From Protea cynaroides (lineage: Eukaryota; Streptophyta; Magnoliopsida; Proteales; Proteaceae), in contig CM053270.1 of the NCBI GenBank assembly GCA_028583415.1, forward strand, positions 59,357,951 to 59,421,950: a stretch of 64,000 bases of DNA, in the 5' to 3' direction. A program made the position numbers and the translations under genes. This document shows, piece after piece, positions 10,549 through 24,400 of the stretch (the first letter of the stretch is position 1; each line of letters starts with the position of its first letter). A model generated the notes under the pieces. The model was not told the DNA's origin, ran no database searches, and saw only the letters and a list, made by a program, of their open reading frames with translations.

Positions 10549-13500
10549 ATGGATCTCCGCGTACTGATTTTAATCTCTATTCTCTGCGTGCAAATCAGGG
10601 TTTGTATTTTTTCCAAACAATTTTACTTTCTTTCGTAGAAATATCTTATCCATTTCAATGACAAATTTCGCGGGATGAATTCGGATCTGTTAGTCCTCTT
10701 GTTGATTTTTAATGTATTTTGATATAGGCGGAAAGTAGTAGCGGTTCGATCGTTTTCCTCGAGAGTCGTGGTTCTCGTTTCCTTCGTACTCGTTCATCGG
10801 ATGTCTTCGATGAGGTAATTTATTTGTTTGGCTTAGTTAGGTTCGATGCTGTGGAACTCGGGAAGATAAAATTTTTGTTGCCGAACTGTATGATTTTATA
10901 TTGTGCTCCATTGGATCCATTGCTTGCTTATTTTCACAGATTTGTGTGGTATCTTCTATTTTCTTTGGATTCCTTCATTTTTTCCGTCATTCATTTAGTT
11001 ATTAGCGAGGGGTTACAATTCCTTTGTGCTAACGGACAATCAGTGGAAGTGGTTTTATCATAAATAATCGTTTTTGGAATGTAAAAAGTTGTTTCTTGTT
11101 CTTATTCTGTATTATTGCAAAGGTATTAATTTTGAGGCTTGTTTCCAAATGAATCAACGTTAGTATTTTCAGAATTTTCGAAATCACTTCTGTGTTTTAT
11201 ATCTTTGAACTGATCTAAGGATTATATTTATATTTTTATTGGCACAGAAAGAACCCATATTGCTTTCAGATGTTGCTGCTGCAGTGTCAGTTTTGCTTGG
11301 TTTTGCTCCACCAGCTTCCCTTTCAGCTGAGAGCGCAGCTAAGGTCAGATAGATGATAAACTATACAACACATCGTTCTAAAGGGTCTCCTGTCTTTGCT
11401 ATTCTAGTATTCAATGCTAACCAATGGCTCTTAACTTGTAGTTGAATGAGATTCTGCTGCCCAATCCATTTGATCGGCCTGGTGCTGCTCTTGTGTTGGA
11501 AGTTGAAGGAGCAGAAGGTTCATCATTCATGTGTCTGAAATGCATTTTAAATTGATCAATTTATTTTCGTAGGAATAATGAATAATTCCCTGAACTATTC
11601 TAATCATGCAGATCAGCAACAGCTGTTTGACCACCTTAGTGGTGCCCAGATCAGTAGTGGCTTTAGGAGCAGTGTTCTTGGTTCAAGTAAAGCTGAAATC
11701 CAGCTTCCAGGTATTTGAAATTTTTTAAGCATGTTTACTTCACATATTTATTTGAGACATGGGAAAAAAAAATTCTAAGAATGTTCTCATGGTAATTTGG
11801 TAATTTTGTTAATGTATTTTAGTCCTCAAGTGTGTGCAGATGTGGAAGAGATCTCAGTGGTCTCCTTGAACGAACCTGTAGGCCTTGATTGTGATGCAAC
11901 ATGCTTAGACAAAGAAATCCATGAACTTGTTAGTCATATTTTCTCCATTTATTTTCATGTTGACATTGTTACCCTATTCATATTCATTTTATAATATTCA
12001 AATTTGTGTGATGAATGTATTTGCTTATTCAGGCATCGTGGTTGGGTGGATCCTACATTCGTAGTGAGGTGGGACCACTGAATGGGGAGTTGACTGTACA
12101 CTTGACCAGTGGCTCTCTAAAACTGCATATGTCAAAGGTCTTCCTCAGACTTAGAATTTATGTATTTGAATAAACCATAGCATGGTATGATAACTACCAA
12201 TTATTTTCTACCTTCTGAGTCTTAATTGTGCATGTTTAATCTGTTTTGTAGAATGCAGACAAGGAATTTGCATTAGGTCTTGTTTCTATGATCCATAACA
12301 TCAGAAGGGCAATTGAGATGCATGAAGAATTTTCTGGAAGTATGCAGGGCCTAGCAGAGCTAATGACTGGCCATTTTACTGGCATTAAGGTAATAGAAAC
12401 TTCGTTTCCTCATTTATCTTGCCTGTTATTTTAGCAAGAAACCAAACCATTACTTGGAAACTCTAATGGTGTCAAAAGCAAGGGAGGTGTAGGGGAGTTC
12501 ATTTCTAAGCAAAATAACGGCGGGATTGTCTTGCCAGCAGCGAAAGGCCAATCATTATAGTTAAATTAATTAACAAGGGATGATCAGTTACCTTCAACCT
12601 CGTTATCACAAGGCCTCCACGTGATCTTATCCCTTCAAGTGTCGATTCTTCTCCTTTGGCAGTTCTGGAATGCTTTCCTGTATAGTGTATAGCTATTTCG
12701 GGTTGGCCAAGGTTTTCACCAAAACCTTTGAAGGGAGATACTCCAATGGTATATATCTCAAGAGAAGGGAGATACAGGAGAGGAAACCAGAGTTGGAGAG
12801 ATATTATCCATGCAGAAGCCTATCTCTCTTGTCCTATCTTTTATCCTTTAAGAGAGAAAATAGGTTATACTAACCACTCAATCCTTCCCATGCCCGCAAA
12901 GCATATCAGTTCCAATAACCACGTTTAGTTTGGTTAAAGAAAACTGACCCCATTGACTTACACGAGATAGTTTGAATTTTGAATTCAAACTACCCAAAGA
13001 GTATCCACGCATAGGTAGTGGGCCCCATGGTCCACATAGGATGGACATATCTAAAAATATCCCTTTTGTACATCATTTATTAGAATGTAACAATTAAAAT
13101 AAATACTGAGAAAAGGATGAATCGATAAAGTGAAGGGGTAGAATCCCATTGGGATATAACTTGTTATGCAATGTATTAAAATGGTACATTCTCAATGTAA
13201 CATTTACCAATACATAGACAAGAAGTAAATGTAGCCAAACACTATAAATTTAGCACACTGATATATAGTCAGGGTGACATCAACTGTTGGTGCACCAAAA
13301 TTCACCATGCGTAACTGCACCAATAAGGATCCCTCAGGTCAAAGGAACGACCGTACACTACTAATGAGAATTTCGTTCCAAACAATCTGATGGTATCACA
13401 CGTGAAATTCTCATATGATCCAGTTCAATGTTCACAACGTATGTACCCTTACACTTGTGTCGTGGAATCTACATTACTAGATTAACACAGATTAATGACC

Positions 13501-16500
13501 AAATAAACAGGATGCCCTTTCTTGTTCCTAGTTGTGAACAAAACCTTTAGGTTAAAACCCAAGGACTACCCACACATAATGGATCATGCTAAACAAGTTG
13601 GTGACTGACAACTGGTCAAAGCCATAGACCAGGAAATAATCCCTGGTCATCTTCAAGTACTTAAGAATGCACTTGATGGTAGTCCAATGCTTTTGTCCTA
13701 GGTTGGACTGGTATCGACTCACCATTTCTACTGCTTAACAAATAACTAGTTTGGTGCACAACATGACATAACATAAAGAATTCTCTTCATGGCTTCAATG
13801 TCCTCTACAGTCTGAGGGCATTGGGACTTCGATAATTGTCTCCATGTCTTAAAGGAACACTTAATTTCTTGGAATCTACCATGCCAAACCTACCCAATAT
13901 TTTGCCTTTGTAAGTGGATTGTGATAATCCCACCATTCTATTCTTGTGATCTCCAACAAACTTAATCCCTAGGTTGTAACTGGCTTCACCAAGGTCTGTC
14001 ATTGAGAAGGTCTCGGACAGCCCCATCTTAACCTATGAAAGCATGCCCACATCATTCCTAATGAGAAGTATATCATCCACATTCCACATAAAGAACTAAA
14101 AAACGAATTGCACTCCCATTGAACTTTTTTTTATAAACGCATGGCTCATCAATGTTTTGCTCAAACCCAAACGATTTGACAGCTTGATCAAAACAAATGT
14201 TCCAGCTCCTGGAAGCATGTTTGAGACCATAAATGGTGCTCAAAAGCCTGCACCCTTCCCTTATTAAGGAAAGCAGCCTGTACATCCATCTGCCTGATCT
14301 CATAATTGAGATGTGCCGCGATTGGTAATAGAATCTTAATGGATTTTTTTTTGGGTGAGTGAATAAATATTAACAACATCCTAGAAAAGGGGAAACAAAC
14401 CTGGATATCCAAAGGATAGAGTCAGGCTCCTTACATAATCAAGGCAAAAGCTCAGTGCGGAACAAAAGGCAATCAAGGCCTCAAAGAAACAAAACATAAC
14501 TCAAGCCATCTCATCTGGAAGCAAGATTCCAAGAGGAAAGAATGAATCTATTCCTTACCGAGGGAGGGGGAGTTAGAGGCATCATCATTCCATGCACATT
14601 GAAGGTAATGACTTCCCATATTTGATTGAAAGATCTCGCCTTAGCCACCCACATCCTCATGTTTCTCTCGATCCAGATTTGATACACCGTCGCTGTGAAA
14701 AGGTCTAGTCATAGCCTTCCTGCTGGGTGAAACTTTTTCCCACCAATGTTGCTTTAAATCTTTCCACATTCCCATCCATACCTCTCTTCCTCTTAAATAT
14801 CCACTTGCATCCTATGGGCTTGACGCTCTCAGGTAGATGTGTGAGAGTCCATACGTGGTTGGAATACATGGAATCCATCTCAGAGCGCATGGATCTATCC
14901 ATTTAACTGCATCAACATCCTTAAATGCCTTAGAATACGTAAATGGGTTTGACTTTGAAGAGTCTCTGACCATGTGGAATTCTTCTACTTCGATCATCAT
15001 CTTCTATGAGAAGAGTCGGACATGTAGGATGTCTGACAAGCCTCCCATTGCTTCAAGGCACCTGGGGGTGTTCCATTTCAGTGGGAATCTCAACTAGAGG
15101 TTTTGCGGGTATTGCAATATTTTGGTCATCAGGCACTTCTTATATGACCATTGGATCCGATTGCCTGGGGACTATATCCTATTCTATAAATGTCACATGC
15201 TTACTGACCATTACCTTTTGATCTACAGGGTCAAAGAAATAAAACCCTAGAGTTGCTTTAGGGTATCCCAAGAAATAACATATATTTGATCGGGATTCCA
15301 ACTTTTATGTTTGCTGCCTTCACATGTGCTATGAAGCCCCAAACCCCTAATATGTTGTAGACTAGGCTTTCACCCATTCTACAACTTATAAGGCATCTTG
15401 GCGTAGACTTAGATGGAACCCTGTTCAGAGAATAGATGGCAGTTTCGAAGGCGAAACTGAAAACAGCAAAGGTAATTCAAAATAGCTAAGCATCGATCAA
15501 ACCATATCGAATAGGTTGCGATTCAATCTCTCTTGAAACATCGTTCAGTTGTGGTGTCCTTAGGGTAGTCAACTGAGATATGATCCCAGCTCCCTTAAGG
15601 TAGTCTCTAAACTCATCTGACAGGTATTCTCCTCCTTGGTCCGATCTAAGGGCTTTGATACACTCTCCTAACTGCTTTTCAACCTTAGCTCGGAACTCCT
15701 TGAACTTTTCAAAGGTTTCTGACTTCCGATGCATTAGGTAGGTGTATCCATAGGGAGAGAAATCATGTGTAGAAGTTACGAAGAACTCCTATCCATATTT
15801 GGCTTGGACGCTAATGGGACCACAAACGTCAGAGTGAATTTACTCTAACAAGTCCTCAGTCCTCTTTCCCTTATTAGAAAAGGGTTTCTTGGTTATATTT
15901 CCTTGTAGACAAGATCACAAGTTGGATAAGGTTCGATCTTTAGACTATAAAGGTCCGTCCTTTACCAATCTATTTATCATATCCACTCCTATATGACTTA
16001 ATGTGAGGTGCCAAGGGTAGGTGGAGCTTATAGCCTTGTAGGAGAAAAAGCCCTTTTCGAAGTCACATTTGGAAAGTCATCTGCTTTTAAAACAGAGTTT
16101 AAGAAATATAAACCATTATCTAAACAACCATACACCCTTCAAACAGATAGATAAATTATAACCAAATTGAAAAGAGTAGCCAGTCAACACAAGTTTAGAT
16201 TAAGAATGTTTTTTTTTTGGGTAAGTTTATTATGAGATTACAATGTTCCTATCAAACGAAGGAACAAAAAGCAATCGTTCAAAAATAAAATAGTTTTTCT
16301 AAATGCAGAATCAAATCTCCTACAGCCATCGATATGGCTTTCAGCTGCGGTCCCCATCCTGAGTCGTGCTTCATCTTTATTCAGTCTTCTTATTAGTTTA
16401 AACCCCTGCAACATATTGCAAACATGAGTGGTAGACCAGAGTTCACCAACCAGGAATTAGTTGGTCCTTTTGAAATATTTGACTCATAAATCACATGAGT

Positions 16501-18443
16501 TTCAAAAGTACATTCTTCCGGCTTCGTTTTTAGAGATGCCATGTAAGTGTGACAGTTGTGCTTGCAATGTACCTCCTTCCCAGGGAAGTAGGGAAAACTT
16601 TCCTTTTGCAGGCTTCTTCCTCTTGTTGATTTTTCTTGACTTGACCTTATGGGTCTTACCCTTAGTCACTTTCTTCTTCGTCTTGCCTTTCGGCTTAGAA
16701 GGAGTAGGCTTTATCTTTGTGAACAAAACCTCTGCTTTTTGTTTCTTCATTGTTGTTTCTATCTCTTTCAACTTGTTGCTCAACTCAGTCAGGTCAACAA
16801 CAAGCTTGTTCATGTTGTAGTTCTTAATAAACGACCTGTAGGTAATTGATGGTAGAGACAATAGGATGGCATCAACTGTATAGTTAAGAGCAAAAGCCAT
16901 TCCTAGGGATTTCAGTTTTGAGAACAAGTATCTCATCTTCATCACATGGTCAACAACTGGGGTCCTTGAGATCAGCTTGGTGCTATGGAGAAGCATAACA
17001 ATCTCGTGATGAGCATGTCGTTCTTATCACAATTCCTTTAACTCCAATATGTCCTCTGACGTGGGAACATCTTTAACTGAATCAGCAATTGTCTTATCAA
17101 AGAGGGTTTATTTATTTATTTATTTATTTTTAATTTTTTTTGTTCTTCTGTCATAGATAGACAGTATATTAATCTTATCAACAGAGTTGATAAGTAACTT
17201 GGCCTTAGAGTCCCATCTGATGGTAATTCTCCCAGGCCTCATATTCCTCAGCATCCTCATAATGGGGAATTGGAGCGGCTTCATGCTCAATTACAGACAT
17301 TAGTTCTTCTGCAGTTAGGCACAACATAATGGTCAATTTTGTGGTCATTTACCATGGTGTGGTAGCTTTGGGATGTCATAGTGAAAAATCTACAACGATG
17401 TACAAAAGAATTAATTTAGCGTGATCAAAACCATTGAATACTAATAGGTGAGGCTATGTCAATGGTTGTTCACATCTTAAGCTCCCCTCAAAGCATTCAG
17501 TGTGAATTGGAATGGTTCAACCCTTACATGCACAACTCAGCCTATCAAAGTTCGTTATGCATGTGTTGGTTGAGTGGATTGATTATGTCCGTTCTAAAAA
17601 ACTTCCAATAATTTTGGTCACATGAGTACCGTATCCATTCCTAACGGCCGGCACGTACTCACGTCAAGTGCATACTTGCTATCTCAGAGCGAATCATGGC
17701 ATTATGAGATAGTTTTCACTATCGAAATACATCTCCACTGATCGTGTCCACTTCCTATCTGGAGATGCGTGTAGACCATTCCATCAACCAACCCAAGCAT
17801 TATCCTATTTGCATTTGAAGGGGCTGCTCGATAATACTTCTACACTCACCTACTACAAGAGGCCATGGGATTTCCAACCCTTAGGAATTCCCATATCACA
17901 CTTGATTTTGAATAAGGAAATCGGGAACTTCCATTGAAACATACATTGTATCTTCATACATTACATCAATATATACCATATCATCATATGTATGTTTAAA
18001 GTAAAATTTATCTAAACAAGCATTCCATGCAAATAATAGCATATTCAACATATAAATGGAACCTGTGGATCTTGTTTACGAGGAAAGATAACCAAGAAAC
18101 CATTTTATAATAAGGGAAAGAGGGCTGAGGACTTGTTAGAGTTAATTCACTCCGACGTTTGTGGTTCTATTAACTTCCAAACCGAATATGGATACGAGTA
18201 CTTCATAACTTTTACAGATGATTTCTCTCGCTATGGATACATTTACTACATAATGCACGAAAGTCAGAAACCTTTGAAAAGTTCAAGGAGTTTCGGGCTG
18301 AGGTTGAAAAACAGTGAGGAAAGTGTATCAAAGCCCTTGTATCAGGTCGAGGAAGAGAATAATTATTTTAGAGACTACCTTAAGGGAGCTAGGATCATAT
18401 CTTAGTTGACTACTCAGGGATCTCGGGGACATATTAAAAAAAG

Positions 18444-18482
<39 letters not shown>

Positions 18483-21400
18483 CCACAACAAAATGGTGTA
18501 CATGAGAATACGTAGAGTGTCTGGATGATCCATCCTACTATCATCATACATCTAGGAAAGTTGTCGACGCAAATTGTCTTCCAATTGAGCAACAAATCTT
18601 CCCATGACATTGATGCAAAGTAGTTCGGTAGTCTTGCACATGATTCATAAATATAACATCGAGCTGTCCGAAGGATACCAATCTTTGGGAAGAATGGAAA
18701 AACTCAAGTAGTACTGTGCGTAGAATCTTGCGAAAACCGATGGAATGGAATGAGTTGGTCGATCCACTATGACTCCGGTATGTGCTCCCCGCATCCGAAC
18801 CATCGTCGAAAGAAGAACCATATGCAGTCGTAGTGGGATGGGGGACGAAGTTGATATCAACATAATCATTTGAGGTGTATGTTGAACCGTGCTATATCCA
18901 GAAAGTTCCACCGCCATGTCCACCGCAAGAATCGCTATTCTCCTCCACACTCAACCTCGTAAGCCACCGAGAGGCTATCAACATCGGCGCCCATCGTGTT
19001 ACTACAATCGCATCTTCATCATGTTGAGAATGGGAATGATGTCGAGGCTCACGCGAATACGGTTGGTCACGTGATGAGGATGGCGCACGGCACCATGGTC
19101 ATCATCCTGTGTTGTATGAGTGTAGTGGCTCTCCCCGGTGTATCTAACGGTGATGCTCGTGGCTCCGGATCAGCCCCAATATTGACAAAAGTGGCCGACC
19201 CCACCCCATGATCACTACCACTAGCTCCACTACCACTCCAACCCACTCGGGATCTTCTCGATCGGTGCCAACAGGAGGGTCAAATGGCACGGTGACCGGT
19301 ATGGACTCGACCCTCTTCCGAGGCTAAAAACTCGTCGACATCGATCCAAATGGTGGCCAAATGGGAGTCGGCATCCCCGGGCTCGCCCATCACGGTACTC
19401 CCCGTCCCGCACCCACTCTACTAATGGATCTTCCTCTTAGTCAGTCCGGAAGATGTTGGCGAGCCCGAGCGTGGTATCATCCTCCTTATCAAAGAACATG
19501 TTTTGCACCCTCACCTCATGTTGTAATGCACAAAGACCAAGTCATTTAGCCGTTGGGAGCCAAGTCGATTCCGCCTCTTTGAATGAATGAGGTTGAAAGT
19601 ACTCCAATTCGCCACAACCGGATGCGGAGCATTTTGAGCTAACACTCTACTTGCTATCTTCTTCAGAGCAGTGCATCTTTACCATACAACACCCACCATT
19701 CAACCGCATACGAACAATAGCATATTTTAATTTCGTATGTCATTTAAAATGTAATACATAAAACATAAGATAATTTAATTTCGATGTCAATTAAACGTAA
19801 TACATACACGGATCACTTTTGTCACGCCCACCACCGCAATGGGAACCCAAAACTCCCACGGGCTTCCCTAAAGGTTTTAATCTACACACAATCGAAAAAC
19901 TTATAAATATTTGCAATTACAATATATAGTTAAGCACATATTTCCAAGAATTGAAGCACACAACTCACCTCTAGGTTTGCCAATGCCCGTGCTGGGGATC
20001 CGGCTCCAACTTTGCAACCACTAGCTTCACCGCTCAATGAGTTCCCGTTCGTCCCAAGTACATGCGTATACCGGTACTTGGGGTCCAAATAGTATGCTGA
20101 AATATTTGACAGGGACACATGGTTAAAACAAATAAAAATTATATTGGTACATAAGTAACACTAAAGTAAATACATCATCAAATTTACTCACCAAACTTTA
20201 TGCAATGGATGCATGAGTTGGCTTTCCCATCGGTCATTGATGATCTTTATATAATTCTTATAGCCACGTGGTATCAAAGCTTTAACACGTACTTTTAATG
20301 CGTCCACAAAGAGATAAAGAAGGGCATGGTTGGTTTTCGCCGCATCTACCAATCTCAACACTGCACTCACAGGATGCAACACCCTTACTACCACCTTCAC
20401 ATTTTGCCAAAATTGCCCCAAGCGATGGTACTTTTGCTTCCACCCCGGGTGTAGCCGATTGTCTCCACGAAAACCAACCTCGATGCAAACATCGATCCGA
20501 GTCCGCCATCTTCGCCTCAAAGCTCTTCAATGCTATGAAGTTCGGAGCGACCGGTGATGCCCGGTCCGACCAAGTCCCCCCCACATCTCTCCCCGAGCAT
20601 GTTCAAGGAATAACCATGGTTGTAGATGATAGTGGTTATTTGTCTTGCTTCGCTCAACCACTCTCTTGACTTTACTTATCTTGCCCATGTCCTCAACATC
20701 AAATCAATACAATGGGCGCACATGGAGTCCGAAGAGATTGTAGTCGGGATTGTTCATTAACATCTCCCCGCCTTCTTAAAATTTTGCCGTTGTCCGTCAC
20801 AACGGACAACATTCCGAGCTCCCACCTCAACCACCACCTCTTGCAACAGCCCATAAATATAATCGCATCTTTTACTTGCTAATGCATCAACGACCCAAGG
20901 AACACCGTCCTCCCATCACAAAGAAACCATGAAGTTGATGATGGACTTTCTCGGTAGGACCACCAACCATCACACATAATAGTTACTCCGAAATCTTCCC
21001 AATTCCTCTTCCGGCTTAGAATCCGGCCTTGTAATTCCTTCTTATGTTGAGGCAAATAATGAGTCATTAACTCATATTGATTTGGCCCCTCTAACCCCCG
21101 TACCGCTCAAAGAACGCATCTAGCATGCTCGAAAGAAAGGGCCTGTGGTGGCGTTCTTTGGGATGCCATGATAAAACGACCACTTAGAGTAAGAATACCC
21201 TACCGACTCCCTATTCTTTCCCCAAACATTGCCTTTATTTTTTTTGCTTACTACCTTGCTTCTAAGAAGATGCGGGATCTTGCTCTAGAACTTGAACATA
21301 ATCATCCCGCCCCCGTGGCAATGTGTTCTTCCCTTCTACTTCGTGATCTAGAAAACCAGAACCAACCCTTTGCTCTCTCGGGCTCGGGCTCAACAAATCC

Positions 21401-24400
21401 ACTACCACCCCACCGCTCCGGATGTACCCGCTCCCCGTCCGTCTCCTCTCCGCATCCGATCTAAGGGTTTCTCTACAGCCATTGCCGCATGACGATCTGT
21501 CTTGCCTCGCTCTCCGTCATATCTTCTACATCCCATCCCTCAACCTCATGTTCCTCACTGGATTCCGTACGGTGCCTCGAATTGTCTCTTCAAATTGTTG
21601 TTTTTCTCTTTCCATTGCTGCCCTCCTCCGCCTCCCCCCCTCAACTGTTCACCTATGGCCCCGGATATCTCCACGACACCGCGGGCATTTGGAAACATCT
21701 TTGCCCAATCCACTCAAGTGTTGCTTCGCCTTGTGATGCCGCCGGACAAGCTTCTTCCCACAAAAATTACACCTGGTCTTCTTCCTATCACCCCGAAGGG
21801 CCTATACCGCCATGCGGGGTCGGTCGGGAACCGGTACCGCCGCCCCATCGCCGCCCCGAACTTGGTCTCGACATAATTTCCAAGCACGTTTCATAGAAAA
21901 CACAAACTTCAATAACCTTACAAACTTAACAGAGAAATTACATTTCAAAATTTTTCTCATATTTTAAATGCGACGAACATTTTTCCTTATTTTTCCCGAT
22001 TTTATAGCATTTTTAATCAATTTTAAATTAATTTTAATTGCTGAAAATTATTTTTTAATATAAATAATTCAAAAAAAAACATACAACAACCGAAATCGAA
22101 ATTTGAAATCGTAGGGCAGTAAATCGGCCAACGGTGATTAACATATAAATAGGTCATCATCATCAAATGAGTAATAATAATTAATATTTTAAATTTTAAT
22201 TGCTGAAAATTCATTTTTAAACGCAAATAATTGAAAAAAATACCTACAACAATCAAAATCGAACGAAACCGTGAGCTTGTAGATCGGGCTCACGTAACTA
22301 ACATATAAAAATTTCATCACATTCTAAAAAAAATTTCTCCCCTTTGTAGTCTCATGTAAAAATTTCATTTTTTGAAGAAACTTACCTTCAACATTGATAT
22401 GAAGCTCTTACAATCCCCGCAGTCAACACCACTGAGCAATTTAGAAGTCCAAACAAAAAAAAAATGGGGAAGAAATGAAGAAATGAAGAAAATATCAGAG
22501 GGGACTGTTCTCGGTCGAGTTCTCGACCGAGAACAGACCCTCTGTCTGTTTATAAAGAAAATCTCGCGAGATCTCGCGAGAAATAGCGAAAAATAGCGGC
22601 GAAATCTCGCGAGATCTCGGCGAGAATAGGTAAATGCCGAGACGAAAATGGTTATCGCCCGTTCTCTGCTAGTGTGAAACCAGGAATGGGAGATCTCGGC
22701 GAGATCTCGCCGAGATTTTAATCCATGCTCAAAGAGATGGAATTAAACACTCTTAGATATGGTTCAATCATTGGTTTCTTAGAGGTGTTAGTTGTGTCCA
22801 TCCTATGTGGACATGTGGACCATGGGGCCCACCATCAACCAAAAGGAAAGCTTCAAATTGGGTAGTTTGAATTTTGAATTCAAACTATATCGTCTTTTAG
22901 GTGGGATTGTTTTCGATAACTACTCAGAGTAGTTATCAAAACTAATCCGCTTAATGGGTGAGTGAGAGTTTGAAGAGTTAAAATAACTTCCTAAAAGTTG
23001 GGTAAGAGGAAAAATAGTTTTCCATTTATTGGGGTTTTTTTTTTTTTTTTGGGTGCATGAAACTCTATCTCTCCGACTCTCTTTCTCTCAATCTCCTATC
23101 TCTTTGAGAGGCATCTATCGCTGACGGGAAAGCGACAGAGTGCTGACAAGAAGGATTGAATCATCGATTGAATGGATAAGATCGAGTAGTGGCCTTGTGA
23201 CAACGAGGTTTAAGGTAACCGGATATTCCCTTGTTAATTTAATTTAATGATTGGCCTTAGCCATTGGTAGGTTGATCCTGTCATTATGCTGCTTACGAAT
23301 TTTGAGTTTGAGGAGTTAAAATAACTTTCTAAAAGTTAGGATAGGAGGAAAAATAGTTTCAATTATTAGGGTTTTTTTTTTTTGTTGGGGGGGGGGGGGC
23401 TGCGAGGTTCACGCTACCTTGTTATTCCGTTAATTTAATTTAATGATTGGCCTTCGTCGCCGGTAGGAAGATCCCGTTGTAATTCCACTTCCAAATTGGT
23501 ATCAAAGCCATAGTGCATGAAATAATCCCTGATCCCCTGGTCTTCAAGTACTGGAGAATGCACTTGACAACAGTCCAATGCTCTTGTCCTGGGTTGGATT
23601 GATATCGGCTCACCATCCCTACTGCATAACAAATATCTAGCCTGATGCACAACATGGCATGCATAGACTTCCTACTGCCAAAGCATAAGGAATTCTCTTC
23701 ATGGCTTCAATGTCCTCTGCAGTCTGAGGACATTGGGACTTGGATAAAGTGACTCCATGTCTAAAAGAAACACTTGCTTTCTTGGAATCTACCATGCCAA
23801 ACCTATCCAGTATTTTTTGTCTATGTAATTGGATTATGATAAGCCCAATATCCTATTCTTGCGATCTCTCACAAACTTAATCCCTGGGTTGTAACTGGCT
23901 TCCCCAAGGTCTGTCATTGAGAAGGTCTTGGACAGCCACATGTTAACAGATGAAAGCATGCTCACATCATTCCCAATGAGAAGTATATTGTCCACATAAA
24001 GGGCTAGAAAACAAATTCCACACCCACTGAACATTTTATAAACGCATGGCTCATCAATGTTTTGCTCAAAACCGAACAATTTGACAGCTTGATCAAAATG
24101 GATGTTCCAGCTCCTGGAAGCATGTTTGAGACCATAGATGGACCTCAAAAGCCTGCACACTTCGGTTTCTTCCTGGGAAACAAATCCCTCTGGCTGATGC
24201 ATGGACATGACCTAGTCTAAATGTCCATTAAGGAAAGTAGGTTTGTTGGCATTGGATTTTGAGGTGTAAAAGTTTAGCAACCGTGGTTTAGCAATTGTGA
24301 TCTCATTATTAAAATTGAAATGTAGTGGAAACCCATTGTTTACGTTCCCTTTGGCAATTTTTTTTTATGGCAATTTTTTTGATGGATTTTGATCAGTTGT

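Larger units (their letters stand above)
13590..17000 (-). mobile_element. degenerate Ty1/Copia retrotransposon body
   Basis: Read on the minus strand from high to low coordinates, Copia domains appear in order. Gag (UBN2-like, VVDHVMKMRYLFSKLKSLG, then a Lys-rich tail) is at 16996-16502. Integrase core (ALRSDQGGEYLSDEF, then GIISQLTT) is at 15734-15486. The start of RT (HVWTLTHLPESVKPIGCKWI) is at 14902-14705. RT palm (IRQMDVQAAFLN, then YGLKHASRSWN) is at 14412-14073, and FSMTDLGEASYNLGIKF at 14026-13805. Stops and frameshifts throughout make it non-functional. It is interrupted by poly-T-headed insertions at about 14342-14705 and 16209-16440. Confidence 0.88.

Noticed and set aside
21168..21896. 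Several long overlapping plus-strand open frames (Pro/Ser-rich)
   Set aside because: They are antisense to or derived from the decayed hAT element; three overlapping frames are open because of GC-rich, stop-poor composition, not selection.
23480..23510. A primer-binding site (TTGGTATCAAAGCC) marking an LTR edge
   Set aside because: Read on the minus strand it is coding sequence of Copia (YGFDTNLEVE), so the match to the primer-site consensus is accidental.
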